Of a stretch of 64,000 nt of DNA, positions 50,983 through 59,757 are shown piece by piece. Position 1 is the stretch's first letter, and each line of letters starts with the position of its first letter. A program made the translations under genes and the position numbers. Source of the stretch: Roseiflexus sp. RS-1 (GTDB lineage Bacteria; Chloroflexota; Chloroflexia; Chloroflexales; Roseiflexaceae); NCBI RefSeq assembly GCF_000016665.1, contig NC_009523.1, forward strand, positions 5,641,501 to 5,705,500, in the 5' to 3' direction. Under the pieces are notes generated by a model. The model worked only from the letters and a program-made list of their open reading frames with translations. It was not told the origin of the DNA and did no database searches.

Positions 50983-53088
50983 TCAGTGCCCGGAATTGTG
51001 CTCCTTCTTCCGCGCTTCGATCAACGCCTGCATCAGATGCGGCGGCACGTCTTCGTAGTGATCGAAGGTCATTGAAAAACGCCCGCGCCCCTGCGTCAAT
51101 GAACGCAGGTCGGTTGCGTACCGGAGCACCTCCACGAGCGGCGCCTGCGCCGTGATCGTCGTGCGCCCGCCCTCCGCCGGCATCATGCCCATCACGCGCC
51201 CGCGCCGGGTGTTCATATCGCTGATGACATCGCCAGCGTACTGCTCCGGAACCGTAATCTCCAACTGATAGATCGGCTCCATGATCGTCGGATTCGCCTT
51301 TTGCGCCGCGATCTTGAACGCTTCGTGCCCGGCGATCTGGAACGCGATGTCTTTGCTGTCCACCGGGTGCATCTTGCCATCAAACAGTTCGACGCGCACA
51401 TCGACCATCGGGTTGCCGGAGATAACCCCCTCCGCCATCGCAGCGCGCACCCCCTTCTCGACCGAGGGAATGAACACTTTGTCGATGACGCCGCCGACGA
51501 TCGAGTTGACGAACTCCAGCGGATCGGTGCGGTTGGGATCGTGCGGGAGCGGTTCGATGCGAATGCTCACATCGGCGAATTGACCGGCGCCGCCTGTCTG
51601 CTTCTTGTGGCGATACTGCGCCTCAGCTTTGCCGCGGATCGTTTCACGGTACGGCACGCGCGGCAGGTCTAGTTCGACTTCCACACCAAACTTGCGCTTC
51701 ATACGCTCGGCAATGATCTGGAGATGCGACTCTCCCAACCCGGAAAGCAGACTCTCGCCGGTGTCGGGGTCACGCGAGACGCGCACGCTGGGGTCTTCTT
51801 CGACGACGTTGTGCAGCGCATTGCCGAGTTTGTCGAGATCGGCGCGCGTCTTCGGCTTGACCGTCGCCGTGAATGCCGGCGCCGGAAAATCGATCGGCGC
51901 GAGTTGCAGCGGTCGATCACGCGAACAGAGGGTATCATTCGTGCTCACATCGCCAAGCTTGGCGGCGACGCCGATGTCGCCGGGACCAATGGCGGCGACG
52001 GCGGTCTGCTCCCTGCCGCGTACCATGTAGAGTTGCCCGATCCGCTCGTCTTTGCCCGTCCGTGGGTTGAAGACCGTCGAGTTGGCGCTGAGTTCGCCGC
52101 TAAACACGCGGATGTACGACATTTTGCCGTAAGGATCGACGATGGTCTTGAACACCAGCGCGCTGAGCGGCCCGGCAGCGGCGGCTTTCAGCGTGATGTC
52201 TTTGCCGTTGATCAGGTCGCGCGCCTGCACCGGCTTGCGCGCCGCTGCAGGGATGCTATCGAGGATGCCGTTGAGCAACTGCGCCATACCGGCGACCTGC
52301 AGCGCCGATCCGCAGAAGACCGGAACAATTGAGCCGTTGGCAATGCCAGCGCGCAGACCGCGGTTCAGTTCCTCCTGCGTCAGCGCATCTGCACCGCCAT
52401 CGAGATACTTCTCGATCAGGTCATCGTTGGTTGCGGCAATCCGGTCGATCAGTTTTTCACGCCATTCCTGTTCCAGATCGATCAGTTCGGGCGGAATGTC
52501 GGCTTCGACAAAGCCGCCATCGTGCTTTTCGGAGATCAGCCAGGCACGTTGACGACGCAACGAGATGATGCCGGCAAACTCGCGCTGTTCGCCGATCGGC
52601 AACTGCATCGGCACAACCGCCTCGTCAAGAATCTGACGCGCCTGTTCGATGCATCGGAAGAAATTTGCATTCTCACGGTCGAGTTTGTTGATGAACAGCA
52701 ACGTCGGCACACCCGCCTTGCGTGCCATTTCCCACACAAGTTCCGTGCCGACCTCAACCCCGCCCGCGGCGTCAACGACGATGATCGCCCCGTCCACCAC
52801 GCGCATCGCGGCAGCCATTTCGCCGACCAGGTCGGCGTAGCCGGGAACGTCGATCAGATTGATCTTGTTGTCGTGCCATTCAACCGGTGCGACCGCCAGA
52901 TTGATCGACATGCGGCGCCGCTGCTCTTCGGGATCGTAGTCGGAAACGGTATTTCCGTCTTCGACGCGCCCCGCGCGGGAAATCGCCCTGGCGGTGAGCA
53001 GCAGCGCCTCGGTCAGCGTCGTCTTCCCGCAGCCGCCATGGCCGAAGAGACCGATGGTATAAATGTGTTCCGGACCGTATGCTCGCAT
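50983..53088 (-). CDS. EF-G-like translational GTPase
   Basis: 701 residues. P-loop GHGGCGKTT at 16-24, G3 LIDVPGYADL, G4 INKLD. Domains II to V follow, with the domain IV/V patterns QYRHKKQTGGAGQFADVSIR and EPIYQLEITVPEQYAGDVIS, and GRVMGMMPAEGGRTTI. The effector region reads RRRMSINLAV instead of RGITI, so this is an EF-G-like paralogue (EF-G2 type) and not the main EF-G. The start has AAGGAGG 8 nt upstream. Such paralogues act in ribosome disassembly or stress in some bacteria; here the role is open. Confidence 0.9.
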   Translation of the reverse strand: MRAYGPEHIYTIGLFGHGGCGKTTLTEALLLTARAISRAGRVEDGNTVSDYDPEEQRRRMSINLAVAPVEWHDNKINLIDVPGYADLVGEMAAAMRVVDGAIIVVDAAGGVEVGTELVWEMARKAGVPTLLFINKLDRENANFFRCIEQARQILDEAVVPMQLPIGEQREFAGIISLRRQRAWLISEKHDGGFVEADIPPELIDLEQEWREKLIDRIAATNDDLIEKYLDGGADALTQEELNRGLRAGIANGSIVPVFCGSALQVAGMAQLLNGILDSIPAAARKPVQARDLINGKDITLKAAAAGPLSALVFKTIVDPYGKMSYIRVFSGELSANSTVFNPRTGKDERIGQLYMVRGREQTAVAAIGPGDIGVAAKLGDVSTNDTLCSRDRPLQLAPIDFPAPAFTATVKPKTRADLDKLGNALHNVVEEDPSVRVSRDPDTGESLLSGLGESHLQIIAERMKRKFGVEVELDLPRVPYRETIRGKAEAQYRHKKQTGGAGQFADVSIRIEPLPHDPNRTDPLEFVNSIVGGVIDKVFIPSVEKGVRAAMAEGVISGNPMVDVRVELFDGKMHPVDSKDIAFQIAGHEAFKIAAQKANPTIMEPIYQLEITVPEQYAGDVISDMNTRRGRVMGMMPAEGGRTTITAQAPLVEVLRYATDLRSLTQGRGRFSMTFDHYEDVPPHLMQALIEARKKEHNSGH

Positions 53089-53263
53089 AATGTCCTCCTT
53101 GACGATGGTTGGAGCGGAAGAGCGCCTGCGTGCCTGCAGTGCGCATCAGATTCGATGGGGTGGAAGCATTGCACGATGCGGACGCAGTATAACCCGCCTT
53201 TCCAGTGGAACAGCAGAAGGTTAAGAGGCAATTATACGCATTTTCACAGGCAGGTCAACCTGC

Positions 53264-54625
53264 TCAGTCGCGTTCTTGCGCCAGACCCAGCGCCTCGCGC
53301 GCTGCGGCGACGATGAACAGTGAACCGGTGACACAGATCAGATCGTCGTCAGTAGCATATGCGCGCGCATGCGCCAGCGCTTCTGCCGGATCCAGAACGA
53401 TGTCGATCGTCACACCTTCGCGCACCAGCGGGATAAACCGCTGCCGCAATTCGTCGAGCGCAACCAGCGCGCGCGGATGGCGCGACGCGGTCAGCACAAG
53501 CGCATCAACCGCCGGCGCCAGTTCGGGAAGCATACGCTCCAGGTCTTTGTCGCGCGATGCGCCAAACACAACGACGTAGCGCCTGTTCGGGAAGAGACAG
53601 CGCAGCGATTGCACCAGTTGACGCATCGACTCGCCATTGTGTGCGCCGTCGAGCACAATTGGCGGCGCACCGTCGATAATCTCCATCCGTCCGGGCCAGC
53701 GCGCGTCAGCCAGACCACGGGCAATGGCATCGTCGGCTATCGGCAGACCTGCATCGCGGAGAAGCAGCGCTGCGCCGGTCGCCAGGCGCGCGTTCACCTT
53801 CTGGAACACACCGGGGAGCGACGGCGCGATGTCAAAAAGGATGCGCTGCTGCGGCTCAATGTCCAGACCCTGTCCGGCAGGTATGGGCCAGGCGCCGGTG
53901 GAATGATCGTCCTGGATTGCCGAAGGCGCCAGCGTATCACGCACGAAATACAGCGGCGCGCCGATCTCCGCAGCGCAACGGATCAGCGTTTCACGCGCTT
54001 CCGGATGTTGCGGTGCACTGATGACAGGAACGCCCGGCTTCATAATGCCCGCCTTCTCCCACGCGATCTGCGCCAATGTATCCCCCAGCAGGTCCATATG
54101 GTCGTAACTGATCGGTGTTATCACGCTGAGAATCGGCGTCACCACTGCCGCGCTATCGAAACGCCCGCCCACACCGACTTCGAGGATCGCCAGATCGACG
54201 GCGTGTTCGGCGAAATAGCGCAGCGCCAGGGCAAATCCAATCGCAAATGTCACTGGCGCGCCGACAGGTCCGCTCATCATCGATTCGATAACCGGCTGGA
54301 TCGACTCAACCGCACGGACCAGTTCGTCACGGGTCATCGGAGTACGGTTGACCTGAATCCGCTCACGGTAGGTATGCAGGTGCGGCGATGTCCACAGTCC
54401 GGTGCGCAACCCGGCTGCGCGCACAATTGCTTCCAGCAGTGCAGCGGTCGAACCTTTGCCTTTGGTGCCAGCGATGATCACGGACGGCATTGCGTGGTGC
54501 GGATTACCGAGCGCCGCCAGGAGCGCACGCGTGCGCACCAGGTTCATCATCGGCGGCGGGCGCGACGCGCCCTGTTGTCCGGCAATGAATGAGTAGAGAT
54601 AATCGAGCGCTTGCTGGTAGTCCAT
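53264..54625 (-). CDS. folC: Folylpolyglutamate/dihydrofolate synthase
   Basis: Adds glutamate to folates (and may join dihydropteroate to glutamate); 453 residues. ATP-binding loop IIAGTKGKGSTAALLEAIV; omega-loop GLWTSPHLHTYRERIQVNRT; Mur-ligase-type DLAILEVGVGGRFDSA; metal-binding SYDHMDLLG; IVLDGAHNGESM in the C-terminal domain. A Cys-poor insertion around 210-240 is not typical. The ATG at 54625 has GAGAGGA upstream. The reading frame continues far upstream across the molybdo-enzyme gene on the other strand, but that part is a shadow. Confidence 0.93.
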   Translation of the reverse strand: MDYQQALDYLYSFIAGQQGASRPPPMMNLVRTRALLAALGNPHHAMPSVIIAGTKGKGSTAALLEAIVRAAGLRTGLWTSPHLHTYRERIQVNRTPMTRDELVRAVESIQPVIESMMSGPVGAPVTFAIGFALALRYFAEHAVDLAILEVGVGGRFDSAAVVTPILSVITPISYDHMDLLGDTLAQIAWEKAGIMKPGVPVISAPQHPEARETLIRCAAEIGAPLYFVRDTLAPSAIQDDHSTGAWPIPAGQGLDIEPQQRILFDIAPSLPGVFQKVNARLATGAALLLRDAGLPIADDAIARGLADARWPGRMEIIDGAPPIVLDGAHNGESMRQLVQSLRCLFPNRRYVVVFGASRDKDLERMLPELAPAVDALVLTASRHPRALVALDELRQRFIPLVREGVTIDIVLDPAEALAHARAYATDDDLICVTGSLFIVAAAREALGLAQERD

Positions 54626-54766
54626 GCAATCCTCTCTGCAAACAGTGCAGGGCGTGAGGATAGCGCAGCGCGCGCCCTGCGTCAAGCAGCACAAACTCTT
54701 GCCCTGGTTCGGCTTTCGGGTTAGAATGCAGCCATAGTAGGGTTTCATAACGAAACGGCATATGGC

Positions 54767-56878
54767 ATGAACGCATCCACTCCTTCCCACCACGAGGGCG
54801 TCCGCCTGGTGCGCGGCGCCTGCCCGCACGACTGTCCTGACACCTGCGCCACAATCACCGAGGTGCAGGGTGATCGCGCGGTACGCTTCTACGCCGATCC
54901 GACGCATCCGTTTACTAATGGCTGGCTGTGCGCCAAAGTGCGCCCATATCTGGAACGGGTCTACGCCCCCGACCGGCTTCTCTACCCGCTGCGGCGCGCC
55001 GGTCCGAAGGGCAGCGACCGATGGGAGCGCGTGTCGTGGGAAGCGGCAATCGACGAGATTGCGATGCGCTGGAAGGAGATCATCGCACGCTACGGCGCCG
55101 CTGCCATCCTCCCGTACTCCTACAGCGGCACGCTCGGTCTGCTGCAACTCGTGATCTGCAATGCCCGCCTGTGGAACCGGATGGGAGCGAGCGGGTTGCA
55201 GCGCAGCATTTGCGGCGCCGCAGCCGAAGCCGCCGTCGAAGCGACCCTCGGCGCACGCCTGGCGCCCGATCCGGCGGATGTGCTCCATAGCAACCTGGTG
55301 CTGATCTGGGGGCATAACCCCGCCAGTACCGGTCCACACTTCATGCCGTTGCTGCGGCAGGCGCAGAAACGCGGCGCGTATGTCGTCGTGATCGACCCAC
55401 GCCGTACCCTGACGGCACGCAGCGCCGATGAGCATATCCGCCCGCGCCCGGCAACCGATGGCGCGCTGGCGCTCGGTTTGATGCACGTGATCTTCAGCGA
55501 AGGACTGCACGACGAAGCCTGGCTGGAGCGGCATACCATCGGATGGCGCGACCTGCGCGACCGCGCCGCTGCGTATCCACCCGACCGCGTGGCAGCCATC
55601 ACCGGCGTTCCGCAGGATACGATCATTGCGCTTGCCCGTCGTTATGCCACAACCCGACCTGCCCTGCTGAAAACCGCCGACGGTGTGCAGCGCCACGGGA
55701 ATGGCGGGCAGACGTTCCGCGCCCTCTGCTGCCTGCCGGCGGTCGTCGGGCAGTATGGCGTGCGTGGCGGAGGGCTGGCGTACAGTACGAGCGGCTATGT
55801 CCGCTGGGATGCCGAAGCGGTCGGGCATGCCTCGGAGTGCCCGCCAACACCGCGCGTGGTGAATATGAACCGCCTGGGCGCCGCACTGACCGGCGAGGTG
55901 ACCGACCCGCCGATCATGGCGCTGTTCGTCTTCTGCGCCAACCCGGTGACATCCTCGCCACATGCGGGGCTGATCATCGAAGGGTTGCTGCGCGACGATC
56001 TGTTTACTGTCGTGCATGAGCAATTCATGACCGATACTGCGCGCTACGCCGATATTGTGCTGCCGGCAACCACCCAACTGGAGCATATCGATCTGCACAA
56101 GGCGTATGGGCATCGCTACCTCCAGTACAACCACGCGGCAGTTCCGCCGCCCGGCGAATGCAAGAGCAACTGGGATGTGATGCGACTGCTGGCGCGCGCC
56201 ATGGGGTACACCGAACCCTGGCTGCACGAGGATGCCGAAGAAGCGATCCGCGGCGTCCTCGACGCGACGCGCGCCCGCAACCCGTTCCTGGAGGGCATAA
56301 CGCTGGAGCGCCTCCAGGCGGAAGGAACAGTAGCGCTGCATTTTTCTCCCGGACGCGAGGTTCCCTTCGCCGATGGATATTTCCCAACCCCGTCGGGAAA
56401 AGTGGAGTTGCGCTGCGAAGCGCTGCGCGCCCACGGTCTCGACCCGCTGCCGGAGTACGTCCCGCCCGCCGAGTTCCAGGCAGCGAGCAACGTGCATGGC
56501 GCCGATCAACATTCACCGTTTCTCGTGCTCATCTCCGGCGCATCCCACCATTACGTCTCGTCGAGTTTTGCCAATCAACCGGGGCTGCGCGCAAAAGAAG
56601 GTCCGCCGTTCATTGAAATCAATCCGGAAGATGCCGCAACACGCGGCATTCGCCACGGTGATGATGTGCACGTCGAAAACGCGCGCGGATGGTGTCGGCT
56701 GCGCGCTGTCGTCACCGACGATGTACCGCCTGGCGTGGTTGTGGCGCCCAAAGGTCCGTGGGCAAGCCTCTCGCCCGACGGTCGCAACGTCAACTGGCTG
56801 ACGCCCGACGCACTGGCGGATCTCGCCGGGCAAAGCACGTTCCATAGCAATCTGGTGCAGGTACGGCGGGTGATATGA
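54767..56878 (+). CDS. Molybdopterin oxidoreductase with an N-terminal 4Fe-4S site
   Basis: 703 residues, no twin-Arg signal, so cytoplasmic. The iron-sulfur ligands are CPHDCPDTCATI and GWLCAKV. Mo-bis-MGD pocket segments: ICGAAAEAAVE (possible Cys ligand), LVLIWGHNPASTGPH, RTLTARSADEHIRPRPATDG, FVFCANPVTSSPH. C-terminal molydopterin-dinucleotide domain near 590-703. It resembles the formate-dehydrogenase/thiosulfate-reductase-like group but has no partner subunits beside it, so substrate and electron acceptor are unknown. It overlaps aroK by 4 nt. Confidence 0.88.
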   Translation: MNASTPSHHEGVRLVRGACPHDCPDTCATITEVQGDRAVRFYADPTHPFTNGWLCAKVRPYLERVYAPDRLLYPLRRAGPKGSDRWERVSWEAAIDEIAMRWKEIIARYGAAAILPYSYSGTLGLLQLVICNARLWNRMGASGLQRSICGAAAEAAVEATLGARLAPDPADVLHSNLVLIWGHNPASTGPHFMPLLRQAQKRGAYVVVIDPRRTLTARSADEHIRPRPATDGALALGLMHVIFSEGLHDEAWLERHTIGWRDLRDRAAAYPPDRVAAITGVPQDTIIALARRYATTRPALLKTADGVQRHGNGGQTFRALCCLPAVVGQYGVRGGGLAYSTSGYVRWDAEAVGHASECPPTPRVVNMNRLGAALTGEVTDPPIMALFVFCANPVTSSPHAGLIIEGLLRDDLFTVVHEQFMTDTARYADIVLPATTQLEHIDLHKAYGHRYLQYNHAAVPPPGECKSNWDVMRLLARAMGYTEPWLHEDAEEAIRGVLDATRARNPFLEGITLERLQAEGTVALHFSPGREVPFADGYFPTPSGKVELRCEALRAHGLDPLPEYVPPAEFQAASNVHGADQHSPFLVLISGASHHYVSSSFANQPGLRAKEGPPFIEINPEDAATRGIRHGDDVHVENARGWCRLRAVVTDDVPPGVVVAPKGPWASLSPDGRNVNWLTPDALADLAGQSTFHSNLVQVRRVI

Positions 56879-57405
56879 CAGGCATTCCAGAACGGATTGC
56901 ACTGGTCGGACTCAGCGGCAGCGGGAAATCGACTGTCGCGCGGTTGCTGGCGGGGCGTCTCGGCTGGCATATGTGCGATACCGACGCGATGGTGGAGCAG
57001 ATGACGGGACGGTCGATCCCTGCCCTGTTTGCGGAGGAGGGAGAAGCCGCCTTCCGCGAATGTGAATCGGCAGCACTCGCGGCTGCGCTCGCCAGAACGC
57101 CGGTCGTTATTGCAACCGGCGGCGGCATTGTGGTACGCGAGTCCAACCGCGTACTGCTGAAAGATCAGGCGCTGGTCGTATGGCTCGATGCGCCAACCGC
57201 CGTGTTGATCGCGCGCCTGCGCACCCATGAGGAGGAACGCCCGTTGCTGGCGGGAGATGACCCGGCGGTGCGCCTCGAAGCGCTGCGCGCTGCGCGTTTA
57301 CCGTTCTATCGCCAGGTGGCGCATCTGATCCTCGACACATCGCAGATGTCCCCATTGCAGGTGGCGGAACGCATTATTGCGGTGGTGACGAGGACTGAGA
57401 ACTGA
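56875..57405 (+). CDS. aroK: Shikimate kinase
   Basis: 176 residues. P-loop IALVGLSGSGKSTVARLLA; shikimate-binding DTDAMVEQMTGRSIPALFA and FRECES; ATGGGIVVRESNR; the lid Arg region RTHEEERPLLAGD. It phosphorylates shikimate on O3. The start ATGA overlaps the stop of the molybdo-enzyme gene. The C-terminal residues RTEN and the stop codon come from a GAGAACT-type repeat. aroB, earlier in the same pathway, lies 1.2 kb downstream behind a lipoprotein gene. Confidence 0.95.
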   Translation: MTGIPERIALVGLSGSGKSTVARLLAGRLGWHMCDTDAMVEQMTGRSIPALFAEEGEAAFRECESAALAAALARTPVVIATGGGIVVRESNRVLLKDQALVVWLDAPTAVLIARLRTHEEERPLLAGDDPAVRLEALRAARLPFYRQVAHLILDTSQMSPLQVAERIIAVVTRTEN

Positions 57406-57424
57406 GAACTGAGAACCGGGAGCC
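57390..57424 (+). repeat. GAGAACT-type repeat at the aroK 3' end
   Basis: GACTGAGAACTGAGAACTGA followed by GAACCGGG. It supplies the last codons and the TGA stop of aroK, as the array at 23573-23735 does for the glycosyltransferase on the other strand. Confidence 0.75.
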
Positions 57425-57567
57425 GGTCATTGAGAAAAAGGCAGGTAAGAAATTATTCGCAGGCGCTTCTTCGTTTGCACATCGCAATCCGGTGAAGGCG
57501 CGCTGGCGTTCCCCTCTCGCGCGCTGCAACAGAAGAGGGCGAATCCTCTACTCAAAGGAGACACTGC

Positions 57568-58512
57568 ATGAACATCAGGCATCTTCTCCTGCTCACCGTG
57601 CTGATGCTGGCGCTTGCCGGGTGCGGCATCATCGGCGTGGCGCCGACGCCGACCCCCGTTCCGCCCACCAATACCCCACTGCCAACACCCACGCCGCGCC
57701 CGACCGCCACGCCACGACCCACGCCCACGCCTGTTCCGCCAACCCAACCGCCCGCATCGGCATCAGCCGATGTCATTCAGAGCGGGTTGCTCGCTGCGAC
57801 AAGCGCCGATACCTACCGCATCGAACTCTCCTTCAAAACGAAGGGGGAAATGGGTGAAGGGGCGCCAGCGGCATCGGCGGACGGCATGATTGAAATCATC
57901 AGTCTGAAAGGCGAGGTCGCAGGCAAAAATTCGCGGATGGTATTGAGTGGACTCTTCGCTGCCCTGCTGTCCGGCAATCCAGAGAAAGGCACAGAATTCC
58001 TGACCGTCGATGGCAAATCCTACATCCGCGGACCGGCGCCGCTGTTCGGTGCGCCTGATGATGCCTGGTACGAACTTCCGCCCGGTCAGCAATCACCCGC
58101 AGAAACGGTTGATCCCGATCAGATCACCGGCTCGCTGCGCGGCAGCAACGTCGATCTGTCCCGCTTCAAACCCGGCGGCTCTGAAACGCTCGATGGTCAG
58201 CGCTGCGCCATCTTTGTTGGTGACAGGGAGACGACGACCAACCTGCTCACCGGCGTTAATCAGGAGGGAACGTTGCCGCTTGCGCTTCAGAACATCGACC
58301 AGGCGGAAACGCGCCTGTCGATCTGCGAAGACGGGCGTCTGCACAAGATGACCATCGATGTGACCGGTACGGCGGAGGGTCAGACGGAACCGACATCGTT
58401 CAGTATGCTGCTCCGGTTGTTCGACTTCAACAGTGCGATCCGGATCGTTGCGCCGACCGATGCCAGACCGCTGGAACCTCCATCGTTTACGGTTCCAACC
58501 CCGTCGCCGTAG
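57568..58512 (+). CDS. Putative lipoprotein, LppX/LolA-like
   Basis: 314 residues. Signal and lipobox: MNIRHLLLLTVLMLALAGC (Cys19). A Thr-Pro linker (PTPTPVPPTNTPLPTPTP, about 26-60) projects the mature domain from the membrane. The globular part contains SADTYRIELSFKTKG, YIRGPAPLFGAPDDAWYELP and ETLDGQRCAIFVGD, a pattern like outer-surface LppX/LolA-fold carriers, which I offer tentatively. The start has AAGGAG upstream. It lies between aroK and aroB on the same strand but its product seems unrelated to the shikimate pathway. Confidence 0.7.
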   Translation: MNIRHLLLLTVLMLALAGCGIIGVAPTPTPVPPTNTPLPTPTPRPTATPRPTPTPVPPTQPPASASADVIQSGLLAATSADTYRIELSFKTKGEMGEGAPAASADGMIEIISLKGEVAGKNSRMVLSGLFAALLSGNPEKGTEFLTVDGKSYIRGPAPLFGAPDDAWYELPPGQQSPAETVDPDQITGSLRGSNVDLSRFKPGGSETLDGQRCAIFVGDRETTTNLLTGVNQEGTLPLALQNIDQAETRLSICEDGRLHKMTIDVTGTAEGQTEPTSFSMLLRLFDFNSAIRIVAPTDARPLEPPSFTVPTPSP

Positions 58513-58583
58513 CCGTGTCGATTGCCAGAGTCACGTCCATCAATGGTCCGGTCGCCAGAGAACAAGTATCAGGAGAGACGGAA

Positions 58584-59690
58584 TTGCACGACGCTCCACT
58601 CCGTGTCACCACCCCCGGAGGCGCATACGACGTGATCATCGCGCACGGGGCGCTCGACTGTCTGCCAGATCACCTGAACCGCATCGGTCTGCGCGGCGCG
58701 CTGTGGATCATCAGCGACGACCAGGTCTTCCCGCAGTATGCGCCTCCGTTGATCGAACGGTTGCGTGCAGCCGGGTACGACGTCCAGGGATCCACCGTAC
58801 CTTCCGGCGAGACGAGCAAAGACCTGGCGATGGTTGCGCGCCTCTACGACTGGTTGATCGGCGGGGGGGTCGAACGGCGCGATGCAGTGCTGGCGCTGGG
58901 CGGCGGAGTCGTCGGCGACCTGGCGGGATTCGTTGCGGCGACGGTTCTGCGCGGCATTGCGCTTGTTCACCTGCCAACCACCTTGCTGGCGATGGTCGAC
59001 TCGGCAATCGGCGGCAAAACCGGGGTGAACCATCCGCTCGGCAAGAACCTGATTGGCGCGTTTCACCAACCGCGCCTGACGCTCGCCGATACCGCAACCC
59101 TGCGCACGCTTCCGCCACGTGAACTGCGCGCCGGTTGGGCGGAGGTCATCAAACACGCTGTCATCCGCGACGCTGATCTGTTCGTGCGTCTGGAAACGAT
59201 CGCAGGCGCCGAGCCGGACTCGCTTCAGGGTGATGCGCTGGCAGCGATCATCCGCCAGGCCGCCAGGGTCAAGATCGACATTGTGAACGCCGATGAGCGC
59301 GAAACCGGTGAACGGATGCTGCTCAACTACGGGCACACGCTGGGGCATGCCATCGAAGCAGCGAGCGGCTACGGCGACCTGCTCCACGGCGAGGCGGTTG
59401 CCATCGGGATGCACCTGGAAGCGCAGATCGCCTGCCGCATGGGGATGGTCGAACCAGACTTCGTGGAACGCCAGGAGCGCCTGTTGCACGCCTGGGGTCT
59501 GCCCACCGCCCTGCCGCCCGCGCTCGATATTGATGACCTGCTCGAACGCACCCTGCGCGACAAGAAGGTGCGGGCAGGAAAGGTGCGCTGGGCGCTGCCG
59601 CTGGGGATCGGGTCGGCGACCGTGCGCGACGATGCACCCGAAACACTGGTGCGCGCCGTGCTGGAAGAGGCGTATGCGCGATCACCATAA
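58584..59690 (+). CDS. aroB: 3-dehydroquinate synthase
   Basis: Second step of the shikimate pathway (DAHP to 3-dehydroquinate), about 368 residues. NAD-binding DAVLALGGGVVGDLAGFVAA, LPTTLLAMVDSAIGGKTGVN, Zn-binding GWAEVIKHAVI, LLNYGHTLGHAIEAA and DLLHGEAVAIGM are all present. I chose the TTG at 58584 because AGGAGA lies 8 nt upstream and the length then fits the family; a GTG at 58515 would add 23 residues without an SD. It follows the lipoprotein gene. Confidence 0.94.
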   Translation: MHDAPLRVTTPGGAYDVIIAHGALDCLPDHLNRIGLRGALWIISDDQVFPQYAPPLIERLRAAGYDVQGSTVPSGETSKDLAMVARLYDWLIGGGVERRDAVLALGGGVVGDLAGFVAATVLRGIALVHLPTTLLAMVDSAIGGKTGVNHPLGKNLIGAFHQPRLTLADTATLRTLPPRELRAGWAEVIKHAVIRDADLFVRLETIAGAEPDSLQGDALAAIIRQAARVKIDIVNADERETGERMLLNYGHTLGHAIEAASGYGDLLHGEAVAIGMHLEAQIACRMGMVEPDFVERQERLLHAWGLPTALPPALDIDDLLERTLRDKKVRAGKVRWALPLGIGSATVRDDAPETLVRAVLEEAYARSP

Positions 59691-59715
59691 CAGCCATTGA
59701 TCGCGCGGGAGTGTA

Positions 59716-59750
59716 CCAGAGCGGGGCATCCGCTCGTAACCCCGCTCTGG
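59716..59750. terminator. Bidirectional terminator-like hairpin
   Basis: CCAGAGCGGGG and CCCCGCTCTGG form a perfect 11-bp stem with a 13-nt loop between convergent aroB and the surface-protein gene. Confidence 0.7.
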
Positions 59751-59757
59751 CAGTTGC

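Noticed and set aside
54626-56512. Very long minus-strand frame continuing upstream of folC
   Set aside because: The part beyond 54625 lies opposite the molybdo-enzyme gene, which has clear motifs; folC has its own start with SD at 54625.
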